Assembly: GCA_028023455.1 (NCBI GenBank)
Contig: JAQFVV010012422.1
Location: forward strand, 7,613,210 to 7,677,209
From: Epiperipatus broadwayi
Taxonomy: Eukaryota; Onychophora; Udeonychophora; Euonychophora; Peripatidae
Direction: 5' to 3'
DNA length: 64,000 nucleotides
Position numbers and translations under genes: made by a program. The notes beneath the pieces are model-generated. The model saw only the letters and a program-made list of their open reading frames with translations. It made no database searches and was not told where the DNA came from. The number at the start of each line of letters is the position of its first letter. Within the stretch, counting starts at the first letter, position 1. Below are positions 35,036 through 47,409 of this stretch, in pieces.

Positions 35036-36290
35036 TTGTTGCCTTGCAATTACATCAGGATTGCTTTTATTGGTTTGATCAAATATTTGATTTGATTAAT
35101 CAAACAAGACTGTCTGCCAATGTTTATTTATATTATACAGTATCTACATGATGGAGAGAAAGTGTTTTTACTACAGGTGGAAAATCTGAGGCACTTGAAA
35201 TAAAAACTAATGTTAAACAAGAATGCATTATTTTCAATGTGAGATACATGTTTGACATTATATTTAGAATATTAAACAACATATTGTGAAGTTTTTAATA
35301 TGAATCGAATAAAAGCCAAAAGCTAAAATTTCATCATCTTGGATTTACAGCATCCTGGTAATTAAATTATTTTTTCTGCTTTAAAAATATTGTCTACTAA
35401 ATACAATTATGTTTTGAATGCAGCATTTAAAGATTTTGGTTTAGTGATTAACATTCAAAAAACTTATGCAACCAAACTAAACTAAAAGTTTTTAAACAAT
35501 CTTCTTCTATCATTGATTGATAAATATCTTATCAAGTTGAGAATGTAAACCAGTTTAAATACCTTGTGGTCTTAGATGTTGAGACGTAACACAAACTCCA
35601 ATGTGCCGCTTTAGCAATTTAAAAGATAAAATATTTCATCACAGGGAGATAACTATCGCACTTAAGTTCACTATATATAAAGATGTTACTTTACCTGATC
35701 ATATAGAAGTGAAACTTGGATACCCTTTTAGTGCTATGTAAAAGTATTAGAAAAGTTTCATTCAAGGATACTCCTTAAAATTTTTAAAATACAATGACAA
35801 TATCATAAAAAAATCAATATGTTTTTCAACTTGTTCATTGTGATACTATAGAACCTAATTTTGTAAAACAAATTTTTGTTTGATTGGAAATTAATAACAA
35901 TTCAAGACTTTTTGAAAGCATGTTTTGTGATAAATTGTTCATGGTTTCTATGGATAAGATAGTCTCTTCTTACATTCTAAAGAAATAGAATGTTGATTGT
36001 TTTCATATGAATAATATGGCAAAAAATATATTTAAAAAATTACAATTATACATGGCGGTAAAGTAGCATCACAGAATGCTAAATAAACATAATAATGGAT
36101 CAGTGTGTTGTATATAGGAATGTCTTTGTAGGAAATGGTTTGTACAGTCACTGCAAAATTTATCTATAGTTTATGTTGGAATTGTAGTGGCCATATTGAT
36201 TTGCAAGTATCTGATGATGGTGATGATATGATAGTAAATGTCAGGTGAGCAAAAGATCACACAAACAATATTAAAAATCTTTCAGAAACT
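35036..36290 (+). mobile_element. LINE family B, RT to 3' end, copy 1 (dead)
   Basis: The translation across frames shows DTVNQTRLSANVY-like residues after a degraded FVDLxKAFD region. Then come VKQECIIFN (standing for GVKQGCVLAP), a DFGLVINIQKT thumb motif and QFKYLVVLD. ILLKIFKIQWQ-like and CRNGLYSHCK-like C-terminal residues lie near 35780 and 36130. Many stops are present. It is the same family as 50890-56345 and 57940-59260. It ends close to the PLE relic at 36345. Confidence 0.65.
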
Positions 36291-36344
36291 ACTATGTCTA
36301 ATTATCAAATAAACAAAATGACTTATGTAATAAATATTTTATTT

Positions 36345-36735
36345 CACCATTATTTTGTAATTACCTCATCAATAATACTAAAGACAAAAGAAACATTGAA
36401 GCAACCTCCCAGGTGGTGTATAGAATTGTGTGCCCTCAGATGAGGTATAGTGCTGTTTACTATGATGAGACTCATGCCAAAATTGGCGATGGATTGACTC
36501 AATACAGATATGCATACACGAGCAATAACCAAAAAAGAAGCATTTTCATGTTTGCTGACCATCAGCAAGAGCTTAACCATAGATTTAAGCCCTCCAAAGC
36601 TGATATATTATGTACAGAGAGGAATGACATCAAGAGAAAGATCAAGGAAGTTTATTTTATTACCAGTGACACCAACTCTATAAATAGAAAAGACGCTTGC
36701 TTTGCCATTTCCAGAAAATGGATAATATAAAAAAT
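36345..36735 (+). pseudogene. PLE GIY-YIG endonuclease relic
   Basis: An open frame (36413-36730, extending upstream in frame) encodes the C-terminal endonuclease of a Penelope-like element. It has NTKDKRNIEATSQVVYRIVC, then YYDETHAKIGDGLTQYRYAY in place of YIGETGRKL-type sequence, then ADHQQELNHRF and ADILCTERNDIKRKIKEVYF. The last corresponds to the family's conserved LDRExxxxxRKxxEA block. The catalytic YIG has become VYY-like, so nuclease activity is doubtful. The upstream reverse transcriptase is missing. The 3' flank was hit by the hammerhead element at 36790-37616. Confidence 0.75.
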
Positions 36736-36789
36736 ATTTTTGCATATATTTGCATACAATTACATTGACAATCTACAAGGCTATGATTA

Positions 36790-37005
36790 ATATAGGGTGT
36801 AGGAGCACAGAATTTCACACCACCCACCTCTCTCCACTCTATCTAATAACACTGATACACCTAAACACATATATGCTGAAAAGATAAATAATCACCAATA
36901 TACGTATTTATCTTTTCAGCATATATGTGTTTAGGTGTATCAGTGTTATTAGATAGAGTGGAGAGAGGTGGGTGGTGTGAAAGTCTGTGCTCCTATACCC
37001 TATAT

Positions 37006-37049
<44 letters not shown>

Positions 37050-37505
37050 CCACAGGTATATAACAAGCCTGTGTTTCAGTTATTACATTATAGAGATGTC
37101 TGCCCATCCTTGCATATGTATTAAATGGATTATGTCATGTACATGTGGGGTTCAGATTGACCTTAGGTCAACATGGGTGTGACAATAATCTTGGCCTCAG
37201 GGTGGCCTTTGAGCATTCCATCATCAGATTTTCAATTGGATGGACGGTTGAAGAGTTGGAGTGTGGAGTGGATTTAAGACTGTCCATTAAACTATGAGGA
37301 TAGTCTATCTTAATATATATCTGAGCACTTATACTATATATGTGTGTAAAGATGATAGTCTGGACCAACTGATAATTGCTGGTTTAGCATGAAATATGTA
37401 TATTGGTGATTATTTATCTTTTCAGCATATATGTGTTTAGGTGTATCAGTGTTATTAGATAGAGTGGAGAGAGGTGGGTGGTGTGAAAGTCTGTGCTCCT
37501 ATACC

Positions 37506-37584
<79 letters not shown>

Positions 37585-37616
37585 CCACAGGTATATAACA
37601 AGCCTGTGTTTCAGTT
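36790..37616 (+). mobile_element. Hammerhead-bearing tandem/inverted element (H2)
   Basis: The 827-bp insertion is flanked by the 13-bp direct repeat AAGGCTATGATTA (36777-36789 and 37617-37629). Three parts are seen. An inverted head (36793-36901) is the mirror of 36902-37001, forming a palindrome. A first terminal repeat (36902-37082) ends with (TA)n and AGCCACAGGTATATAACAAG. A full unit (37083-37616) ends with a second copy of that repeat. A hammerhead sits just before the second copy. Tandem terminal repeats plus an inverted 5' piece are a known PLE-like arrangement. There is no ORF, so it is non-autonomous. Confidence 0.85.
37351..37413 (+). ncRNA. Hammerhead ribozyme, one core change (H2)
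   Basis: The order is stem I with a UGG bulge, ACCAA paired with UUGGU, core CUGAUAA (one G to A change from CUGAUGA) at 37369-37375, a UGC/GCA stem II, GAAA at 37391-37394, and short stem III with AUA then the predicted cut after 37402. The substituted core G is normally essential, so self-cleavage is probably weak or absent. Confidence 0.7.
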
Positions 37617-37629
37617 AAGGCTATGATTA

Positions 37630-38599
37630 TGGAGCAACAAAACTCTGAAAGTGCTCAGCCTAAATAAATTGTTATGTGGAATAGTTTCACCTTCAATGCA
37701 TTAGCGTATTATTAAAATGACTTATGCATGAGCTTTTGTTATATTTATAGCAATGATTATATTAGTGTCAGAGAAATCTTCACTTTCAATATATTTAGGG
37801 ACTATTTCACATCAATATATAAAAATAATATTGGTAATACATTTGTTTTAGCCTAATCGTTCTCAACTGAACATGTATGAAATCAATTGTTATATAAATA
37901 TAGGGGGAAGCGAGTTCTTTATCATAATAATACCCAGTGACAAATAATCTTGAATTTAATCCTTTATCATTAATGATCACATAAATAGTGATATCACATC
38001 CAGTATCTGGATTTTTTAAATTACAAACAGGCCTGTGGGGGGGGGGTTTCCATCTAGAAAGGCCAAGTCAGCTAAGTATTCAATAACAATCAGTAAAAGG
38101 GTATCTAACTATTATTGTTTATAGGATATAGATCATAGGTTAATCTGCGTAGTTCTCATAGATGTTATTGTACGACTATGAAAATAAAAATTATAAATGC
38201 AATATGATGTGACCTCATTCTGGTAAAAATGATGTCATTATTCTCTGGGTACTGCATCATTGGTTATTTCTTATTTGTAGAATTACTATGCCTCATTTAA
38301 TTCAACCTTTTCAATGGCACAAATAGTAATAAAAATGAGAAAATTCTAATCATTTTTTTATTAAAGAATTTAAATATAGGAAATTTCCATTCATCACTAT
38401 TCTTATAATGCATACATTTGTAGAGAGAAGAAAGTTATAATATGAATAATATTAATTATTAGATAATAGATTAAATAATAGAATTAACCTTAATAATCAA
38501 AGGTATAAAAACAAAAAACTTTTCCCCAAGCAATTGTTTATGATATAAAAGTTTGAATGAAGATAATCGACATCCCTGTGAATTCATAGACATATTTTA
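37630..38599. other. AT-rich spacer
   Basis: It begins with the continuation of the PLE flank interrupted by H2. A G homopolymer of 11-12 bases lies near 38036. No gene was seen. Confidence 0.5.
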
Positions 38600-38730
38600 C
38601 AAACCTACTTCTTTCCACACATACTTTAAACATATGATTAGAAACATCTGAAAAAAGCCAAATGATCCCCAATATGAATTTCTAACTGAAACAGTACTCT
38701 TCAGTTGGCCCAGATCACAAACTTTCACAT
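38600..38730 (-). mobile_element. Hammerhead-element fragment (H5)
   Basis: On the minus strand: GTGATC, the UGG bulge, GCCAA, CTGAAGA, a weak stem II, GAAA, and ATATTGGGGATCAT. It is related to the left arm at 62106-62340 but decayed. Confidence 0.55.
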
Positions 38731-41700
38731 GCCTTCATTTTTGTTTAGTATTTTATCAATAGTAAATTACTACAATTCAATTTGTAAGGGTTAAACTTTT
38801 TACTCTCATACATTTAGCAATACTATATTTGGATAAATATTTAAGGATTTTCACAAGTCACTTATTAGGCTGGAGATTACTGAGCTGATCAATAAATGTC
38901 TTACAATAGATAAGTGGGCTGATTGATATTCACATCTTTGCCTTAAGTATTCAAGACAATTTTCTTCATATACAAAAAAAACAATAAGAAAATGTTTCAT
39001 TATCTTATTATATTGTTGAATATTTAAGTGGGAATGTGTATTATTTACTACAATAGCATTTACTATCTAAAACGATTATATTTAACATTATCTATATATA
39101 AACTCAATCAAATTAATTTGCAGTAGTCTTGAATTGCACTCCATAATCTAAGCTATCAATCTAGTAAAAAAGATAGACTGAACTCTTTCCAGCAATATAA
39201 TGGAATAAACCTCCAATCATCAGGCGAGTTCGATGTTAATGTGAAAGATTTTCGCTTAAAAACAATAGCCTGACTTTCTGCTTACTTAAATACCAGAATT
39301 GCATGCTAGTTAATTTTAAAACTTCAATATTTTCATAGCAAATATACATGGTATTAACACAATATTAAATACCACTTTTACTGTACTAATTGGATGTGTG
39401 TACTTTATTTATATATATAAATAGCTCCATTTCTCAAGAAATCTTACCTCTGTCTAAAATATTGATAATCTTTCAGTCACACATGTGTGTTCGTGTATCA
39501 AGTGTAGACTTTTTATTACATAGTTGAAGATTTTCAAATCATTTTAGGCTTTTTTTTTAGGAAGCATTTCAATTATTACTTTAAAAAGTAGTATTTATAT
39601 AATCTTAGCTTCAAGATAAAATTATTAAAATCTTAAACTATTCAGGTGAGTTGCCTGATAAATAAATAACTATTCTTACTTTTTCTGTGGAGTGGATTGC
39701 TAGAAAAATCTATCCCACAGTAAACTAATTAAATCTGTTTTACTGAGATAGTAAATAGTAACTCCACATTACATAACAAAGTCTCACCTAATATATCATA
39801 CAATTAATAATATAATCACCATATGTCAGTTGCTGAATAAGTTCGATCCTTTGACAATAGTGCAGTAAGGTAGAAATTTTATTCAAATAGCCTATTGGTA
39901 CTACTACCTTCCCTAACTTTTTTTCCAACTCCTGAACATAAAAAATCATTAAATCACCTTTTTTTATTGGCTAGCTGTTCTTACATGGATTCATCAAGAA
40001 AGTTGGATTCAAATACATATTTTAACCAACTCATTCAGGTTACTATCACATTGCCAAGGAACCATAACATGTAACCTACAGTCATGGGAATACAGCAAGG
40101 GTAACCACATGGAGATGCTATGAACTATACAACTTGAAACCCTACACACCAAAACACACAGGCTGGCACCATAATAACTATGAATTTTTTTACACCTCAA
40201 TGCATGAGTTCTCTTATAGACAAAATATCTTGCATAAAAAATATGAGTAATAAGCATTTCAGATTATTAAATCTAAATTACAGATCAAATCTCAAGATTC
40301 TTTTTTTATCCACATCTCAGATTTTTTGTTATTTTATCCACATCTCAGGGTTTTTATTCATACTTGATACCATAAATAATTACTTTGCTTAACATTTAAT
40401 TATCATTAAATGAAATAGCAACTTAGGTTGTTATACACTTAGGTTGTTATACAATAAGATGCTCTTTTCTTCTTGTATTTTTATAAACTTAGAGTTTACT
40501 TTTAAAATAAATGAATGAATAAATAAATATCAGGAATTTGTTGAAGTATTATCCACATTTTTTAATTTTTAAAGTGAATAATGATGAAAAGAATAAATAC
40601 TGGAAAAATTTTCAATAAGCAGGTAGGAGACAAATAATTGAATGATATTTCATTTTCTCCTTTGGATTTATGATACCTTTGAAATAGTACATTGTAGAAT
40701 TTATTTTAATAACTGTAGCTATTAATGATTTCAAAGACAGTGGATGATTTGAAACCTCCCAAAATTGTTTATAAATAAAATACCTTCTTTTAAAATAATG
40801 CACTTAATAAGATATATTCGTTTATATAACTTTTAACACTTTAAAGAATAAAATGTTAATAAACTGGCTTTTCAAAATAAAGTCTAAAATTAGCTAAAGT
40901 TCATAGAAATAGTAAAATAAGCATAAGTATGATTTCTCCAGCTGAATGGTCTACAGTAATATTTTCATATTTGTAATGCTTTGAAAAAGGGGGCCGAGTC
41001 TTTATGAATCAATCAGCTATTGATATTGAAGTCAGATTTTTTAGATTGATTCATACAATCTTGTATTAATCAAGATGTCTAAAAATAAATTTAACCTTGA
41101 GATGTCTAGACATTAATTGCAAATAAAACATAATTAACTTTATCTTAATTATTAAATAAAATCATTTATTTTATTTAAAACAATACTTTTCATTTTTATT
41201 TCAGAATTTTTAAAGAATTCTGATTAAAACCACTCTAATATTAAAATATATTTTCATGAAATTTATTATTTTTTATTAGAGGTAATTAACACTTTTAAAG
41301 ATAATTTAACACTCAAAATAACTTATTTTAAACTTCTCTTTTTACATTCATGCTTCTATATTCACGTACATATGACATATTAGAAAGTCATTTAAAGAAG
41401 TTATAAAATTTATTACAACTTAATATAAAATATTTTAACAATTTCCTTTCTTAAAACAACAAAAACCTTATCTACTGAAATTTATTTAAGATATAATCTA
41501 TTTTAAACTGTCTTAACTTAAACTTTATCAAATTTTAACTTTAAGCAGTTATTAAATAAATTAACTAATATCTTTTTTTATGATTTAAATGCATTTTAAA
41601 CATGCATGTTTTATTAATATAATTTAAAAGTATAATAAAGAGTTTATATAGCTTAAAATAGTGAAGTTTATTTAGCAAGAAGAGTTGTCTTCATTTAAGT

Positions 41701-42029
41701 ATACTTTATGGACCAAATATAAGGTTACATATTTACCTCTTCCTTCACGTACATACTTCTAAACCATACTATGATAGCAATTCATTAGATTTATCAGGGA
41801 GAATGGGTTGACATTTCTGCAATAAGATTTGTGAGAATTTTTGAACTAAACATATCTCACAGCACTTTAATCTGTTGACAATTGTAGCATACATGTTTAT
41901 CCAATAAAAGTACTTTTTCAAAGCATGCTCTATTGTTTGAGCACCATAATAGCCATATTTTCATTGAGTATAAATCAATTGGAATGATTATTCTCCAAAA
42001 ATTATTATTATTTGGAGTCATTTTGTACA
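38731..42029. other. AT-rich spacer
   Basis: No gene, tRNA or defined transposon was recognised. A duplicated TTATCCACATCTCAG near 40305-40350 and a duplicated CACTTAGGTTGTTATA near 40422-40450 are small local repeats. Confidence 0.45.
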
Positions 42030-44640
42030 TCAAAATATTTTGATGTAACTTATATATTTCTTTACTCTGTTAACATTTTTATTTTGATTAATAGCCATTG
42101 AAGGGTCAGACAAAAGATGAATTATATTACATAATTTATTATCCTGATCTTGTACTGTTGTTAAGCTTTTATAGTCTTCTATAGACTCATCTATTATTAA
42201 GTTGACATTTGTAATAATAATATTTTGGATATCAGGATATTGATACACCATATCTATTAGATTTCAGCTAAAAAAATCAGATATCACACACACACACCCT
42301 GATATATATTGAATTATCATTACTGAAGTAACTTTTATTAAGGAATTCAAGACTTCTATGATCAGTCAAGAGTATAACTTCTGATTCTAGCAAAAACTGA
42401 TAAAGCTTTTAGAAAACCCAGACTACAGCCAAGGTTTCTTTTTCAGTAATGGATAGTTCAGTTCAGTCCCTTTCAAGTGATGACTTAAAAAATATATATA
42501 AAATCTGAGGCTTTATTAATTACTTAATGGATACTGCCCTACCAGTTTGCAAATAAAAAGTCTTATTGAAATCAGGTAAGGCTAATTTGATCTTTTCTAA
42601 GAATTTAGTCTTGATATTATGAATTCCCATGCATTCTCATCATTCCACATCCACTTCTCATTCTTTTTGACTAACCTTGATAATGAAACCATATCATAGG
42701 CAAAGTTTTTACAGATTTTATGGTAGTAGTTGCATCGACTGAGGAGAAATAATTTCAATGTTTTTTGTTTTGGGCATAGAGAAATTCTATATACTTGCAA
42801 TTTTGGATTGGGTTTGATCCCCTGGTCATTTATTAAATGAACTAAAAAAATTATTTCAGTTGCAGCAACTATACACTTTTCAAGATTAATCTTATTTGAA
42901 GAATGTTCCTGAAAAAAATAATTTTCGATCTTCTAGATGATATCATCGATACATTATGATTTTTTTCTTTTAATTGACTGAAAAAAATTCTATTTAAACA
43001 TCTTCACTGTTGACCAAACTGAAAGGCATTTCTTTCAAAAACATAAGTTTGGCCTCATAATAAAAAACAGTTTACTTTTGATCATCAACATGCAGTGGAA
43101 TTTGCCAATAATTGGCCATTAAATCAAATGTAGTATAAATGATCTTGTTCATGAGCTTATTTGACCATTCATGAATAGGAGATGGGATATCATGCTCTGG
43201 AATAGATTGTTTGTTCAACATACGAGCATCTAGACCAACTCTAACTGACCTATTTTTCTTCATGATTATGACTAAAGAATTAACATAACCTGATGAGCTC
43301 TTTTTGACAATATGCCACACAATCATCTGTTTGATTTGTTGTTCCTCTACCTGATAGTGATATGGAATTGGGTACATGCACTGTTCTAAAGGTGTTTCAT
43401 TTTTTAATTTGATCTGTTGGACATTACCTTTTTCAATACCTGGAATCTGAGAATATACCTAGGAGGGGATATCAAAAATTTAGAATACTAAAATTTTCTA
43501 ATTTAGATTTTACATTCAAATCAATTAACATTTCATGTATGCACATTAATTGACTTAAATTATATTACTACCAAAAATAGAAATTTCATTTTGACAGGCA
43601 AAAATTTTATTTTTATAATCAACACTATATGTGTTTAGATTCATGAAGGGAGAGCCAATTATTGCTTCATGAATAAAGCCAGATATTATCAAAAAGACAT
43701 ACCCAAACTCAAAACTTGTTTATTTTCATAATGAGCCAGACTTGCTTGTCAGATAGTTTAGTTTGCTTTCTATTTGCTAATGTAACTCGAATGGGTTTAA
43801 CAGGCAACAAGGGTACAAACTTATTCACAAATTATCTTTTCATAAGTGGTTGAAGGTAATATTGATGCTTGACTTTCTTTCTAATAATGCATTAATAACT
43901 TCAATAGACACCTGATACATTATAGGGTTCTAAATAGTCTGTCTAAGATAAATTCTGGTTAATAACCACATTTTATTGTCCCTCATCAAATAGGAGCTCT
44001 TCCATGAGGCTCTTTTTAGTTGAATACACTTTTCTTATAAGATTCCTTGCCACTCTTTTTAGGAGTGTTTTGAACTCCACTAGTTGATGCTTTATACAAG
44101 TCATCATATGATTTCTTGTACTTAATACTGGGGTAATCACTACTATGCTTCTAATAAGAGGCTGGCCTTTTAAGACTATGACCCTTGTTCTATGGATTGC
44201 ATTATTATTAAGGCTTTTCAAAGGAATACATTTAATATTAGCAATAGGATAATTATTTAAATCATTTATACTTTTATGTCTAGCTTCAAAATTACTCTCA
44301 GTTGTCTCTAGAGCATCTAGGACCTCATCCACTTCTTCAATGGTATACCTATTGGCAGTGATTAAGGTCTGCTGAATATGTCAAGGTAAATTATGCCAGA
44401 TGATCCTTACTATTTGATGCTCCAACAAAGGGAAAGGCTGTCAACGATTTTAGCTTGACTGCTTGCCTCTGAAAAATTAGGTATAACTTACGCATGGTGT
44501 ATTTTTCTTGAGAGATCTGATAACAAATGTTGTCCTTCCATTCTCTTTCCAGAAGCTAGATAAAATAGTATACTAAAGTCTCCATATGTCTACAGACGAT
44601 CAAATAGAGATTGCCACCAGCCTTTCACAGTTTATATCAT
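42030..44640 (-). mobile_element. Ty3/Gypsy LTR retrotransposon relic (gag-pol)
   Basis: Minus-strand domains appear in Gypsy order. Gag-like sequence at 44640-43973 includes QHLLSDLSRKIHH, IEEVDEVLDALETTESNFEA and a basic end. A degraded protease region spans about 43960-43400. The reverse transcriptase start at 43377-43072 has MYPIPYHYQVEEQQIKQMI, SSSGYVNSLVIIMKKN, LDARMLNKQSIPEHD and YTTFDLMANYWQIPL. The RNase H block near 42450-42320 has ITEKETLAVVWVF and LTDHRSLEF. A tail at 42251-42030 could be the start of the integrase region. LTRs were not found and no frame is long, so it is dead. Confidence 0.8.
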
Positions 44641-45109
44641 TGATTTTAATATATTTTATTGGCCGAGAATATAGGACACGTTTATAACTTTAAATAGCTT
44701 TTTAAATTTTGTTTATGCAAACTTCATTTAGCATGAAGATAACTTTGGAATATCAGAATTCATAAGACTGATACCATTTTAAATAAATTATGTCAATAGA
44801 TTTTTTTAAGAAGTTGTTACGTAGACATTTTTACTGTTGAATAGAACACAGCAAAATGCTGTTGATATAGTACTGGAATTTGAAGTTTGTTTTTGTTTGA
44901 GAATAATCTAACATTTAAATTGGTTGATTTTTCTTATTCTTTTTGTAATAGTTATCATTAAAATTAAAAAATAATTTTAATGGACTATTATATATAGAGA
45001 GAGATTAATCATATTTAATACATATGAGTTTTCATTAAAAAAAAACCACAAATATTTATTTTCATATAAACTTATCATATTGTGCTCTGCATAATACGTG
45101 TAATGGTAG
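44641..45109. other. AT-rich spacer
   Basis: Nothing was recognised. Confidence 0.5.
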
Positions 45110-45175
45110 AATGGCATATTCTGAAGTTCAAAGTTCACTAATCATTCTGAAGTTCAAAGTTCACTAATCATTACC
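45110..45175 (+). repeat. tRNA-Gly-like head with tandem 29-bp duplication
   Basis: GTAATGGTAGAATGGCATAT resembles a tRNA A box like the one at 8738-8815. It is followed by two tandem copies of ATTCTGAAGTTCAAAGTTCA-CTAATC. Confidence 0.5.
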
Positions 45176-45234
45176 TAGCCATATCATTTCTGATGCTTGA
45201 ATTTCTTATAATCTTACTATAATAAACCTTTCAA

Positions 45235-45420
45235 TTATTATTATTATTATTATTGTCATCATCATCATCATATTATTATCATCACCATCATCATCAGTTA
45301 TTATATTTTATTTTTATTATTAGTATTGTCATCGTCATATCATCATCATTATTATTATATTTTTTTATTATTGTCATCATCATCTCATTATTATTATTAT
45401 TATTATTTATTTTATACGTT
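45235..45420. repeat. ATT/ATC trinucleotide low-complexity tract
   Basis: Interspersed (ATT)n and (ATC)n runs over about 185 bp. Confidence 0.9.
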
Positions 45421-45920
45421 TTTTAAATAATGTATTCTGTTTTAATAAATTAGTATTGTGTTCATGTAATGTATCATTTTATTTTTCAATTTTTCCATAT
45501 AATCATTAGATATAACAAATGTATTACCTTCATCATCTCACTACTGCAAATTTCTTTGTTTATTTTTTCCTAAATAATTTTTTATATTTTTATATGATAA
45601 TTTTTCAATTTGAAATCTTGTTGTTTTTTCATCTGGCTGAGATTACCTGTTTATTAATTCCTATTGGATAACATGGGACTGCTTATAGTTCATATGCCTG
45701 AAAAAAATTTTAAGTAGATCTACAATTTGGAGAAAATATATATAAAAATTTCTTTAGTTTAAGTTCAACACAAGTGGTGATTTAGTAGGAATAAGAAATT
45801 TAAAATCATTAATGATTAAACATGTTCTATCATATTTAAATTGATAACATTTTGAATTGTCACTTGTTTTGAAAGTAAACTTTTTAAAATGATGAAACAG
45901 TTCGTAGATTTTTTTTTGAT

Positions 45921-46430
45921 ACTTACGTATTATCCTGTCCACCGAGCTTGACAGCCATTTTTTTAATCATACAGTTTCAGGAGCATACAAGCATTTTTTT
46001 GTTTTTTTCCCCCAATCTTATTTTACTGAAAATGTGTTAGTTGTTAAATTTAAGAAAATTAATAAATTGAGATTTGTAATTTGGGATCTTCCTTTAATAG
46101 AATATCATGCAGTGGAGTTTTCCAAAGGTAGACATAAATAATCCTCACTTATTCTTCCTTAAAAATAATGCATATAAAGATATATTTATAACATGAAATC
46201 TGCATCAGTGAGCACTATATGACACAAGTTTTTTTATATATTTTTTATTTTTATATTAAGTTGACTTAATACAAAAAAAAATAAAGTGGAAATATAATTA
46301 ATTTTTGCAGAATTTTTTAACAAGTAAAATGTAAATATTAAATACGGTCACTTCTTGTTGACCATTTTGTTTCAAATATTAAGTAAAAAAATGGCCGTCA
46401 AACTTGGTAGACATGATAATATATAAGTAG
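45921..46430. repeat. MITE-like element with inverted ends
   Basis: The left CTTACGTATTATCCTGTCCA, then CGAGCTTGACAGCCATTTTT, is mirrored at the right by AAAAAATGGCCGTCAAACTT and GGTAGACATGATAATATAT. The roughly 510-bp interior has no coding sequence. Confidence 0.7.
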
Positions 46431-46524
46431 TTTTTTTTTATTGTCAAGATAACTACAAATGTCCTACACTACTTGTTCAATCTTATTAGTCTCTCGTTAA
46501 TATATTAGTTTGATGAAAATATTA

Positions 46525-46945
46525 CAAAAAAAAGTTTGTATTTTGAGATTTAAAAACAATGATCAAATAATTTATTGCTCAGGAATTCATAAGAAGTTTG
46601 AGCACCCAATTATGAATGCAAATCATAAACATTGAATACCAGATCTGTTATCATACCACTTCACTAAACAACACAGATCAGTGAAATTAAATTGAATTAT
46701 CAATGATAAATCAAATGATTGGTGAATCTGGTTATTTTATTTTATATAGTTCTACTTGCATGTCTTTTTTTGCTTTATTATCATGTGTACAATATGAGTT
46801 TTTCTAAAAAAAAATATTGCAAATAAAATAAGTTACAGAATAGTTTATTTCTTGAGAATTCATAAGAAATTTAAATACTGGAATTGACCATTAGGAGTCA
46901 CAATGTATGTATCTTGTTCTGATTGCACTAAACAACACTGATATT
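46525..46945 (+). repeat. Diverged direct repeat pair
   Basis: TTTATT-CT-AGGAATTCATAAGAA followed by CACTAAACAACAC...GAT occurs at about 46560-46680 and 46840-46940. It may belong to one older element. Confidence 0.45.
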
Positions 46946-47409
46946 TTTGAAAAGCAATACTACAAGCATAAGTTTAGCAATTTTTAAATAATCACTTGAG
47001 AGGAACAGCCACTTAAATATCTTCCTTAGAAAAGAAATGAAGGAAAGAACAAATACATTTTCAGGCTCATTCCATGCTTACCCATAAATAATGGGATGTA
47101 TGAATTATAATGTTAACAAGATCAGATTGAATGTGCAGTACAGTTAACCAAAGGAATGACAATGAAAGTATAACCAATGGCATAAATAGATCAATAAGAG
47201 AGCTAGGTCAGAGAGAATCTGATTGATTCCAGCAATGAAGTGCATCTGGTTATATATAGTGAAAATCAGACAACTGTCATACCTTAATAGGTTTGTTTAA
47301 GCCTGGAGCAGAAAAGTGCTAATTGATGATATCATAACACCTGTGCATCAAACAAACCACCTGACTGGAGATGTCAGATTTTACAAAGAAGAATCTCAGC
47401 AATTTGCCA

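Noticed and set aside
40009-40257. 82-codon minus-strand frame with several Cys
   Set aside because: Cys spacing fits no known fold, no signal peptide is evident, and base composition matches non-coding flanks.
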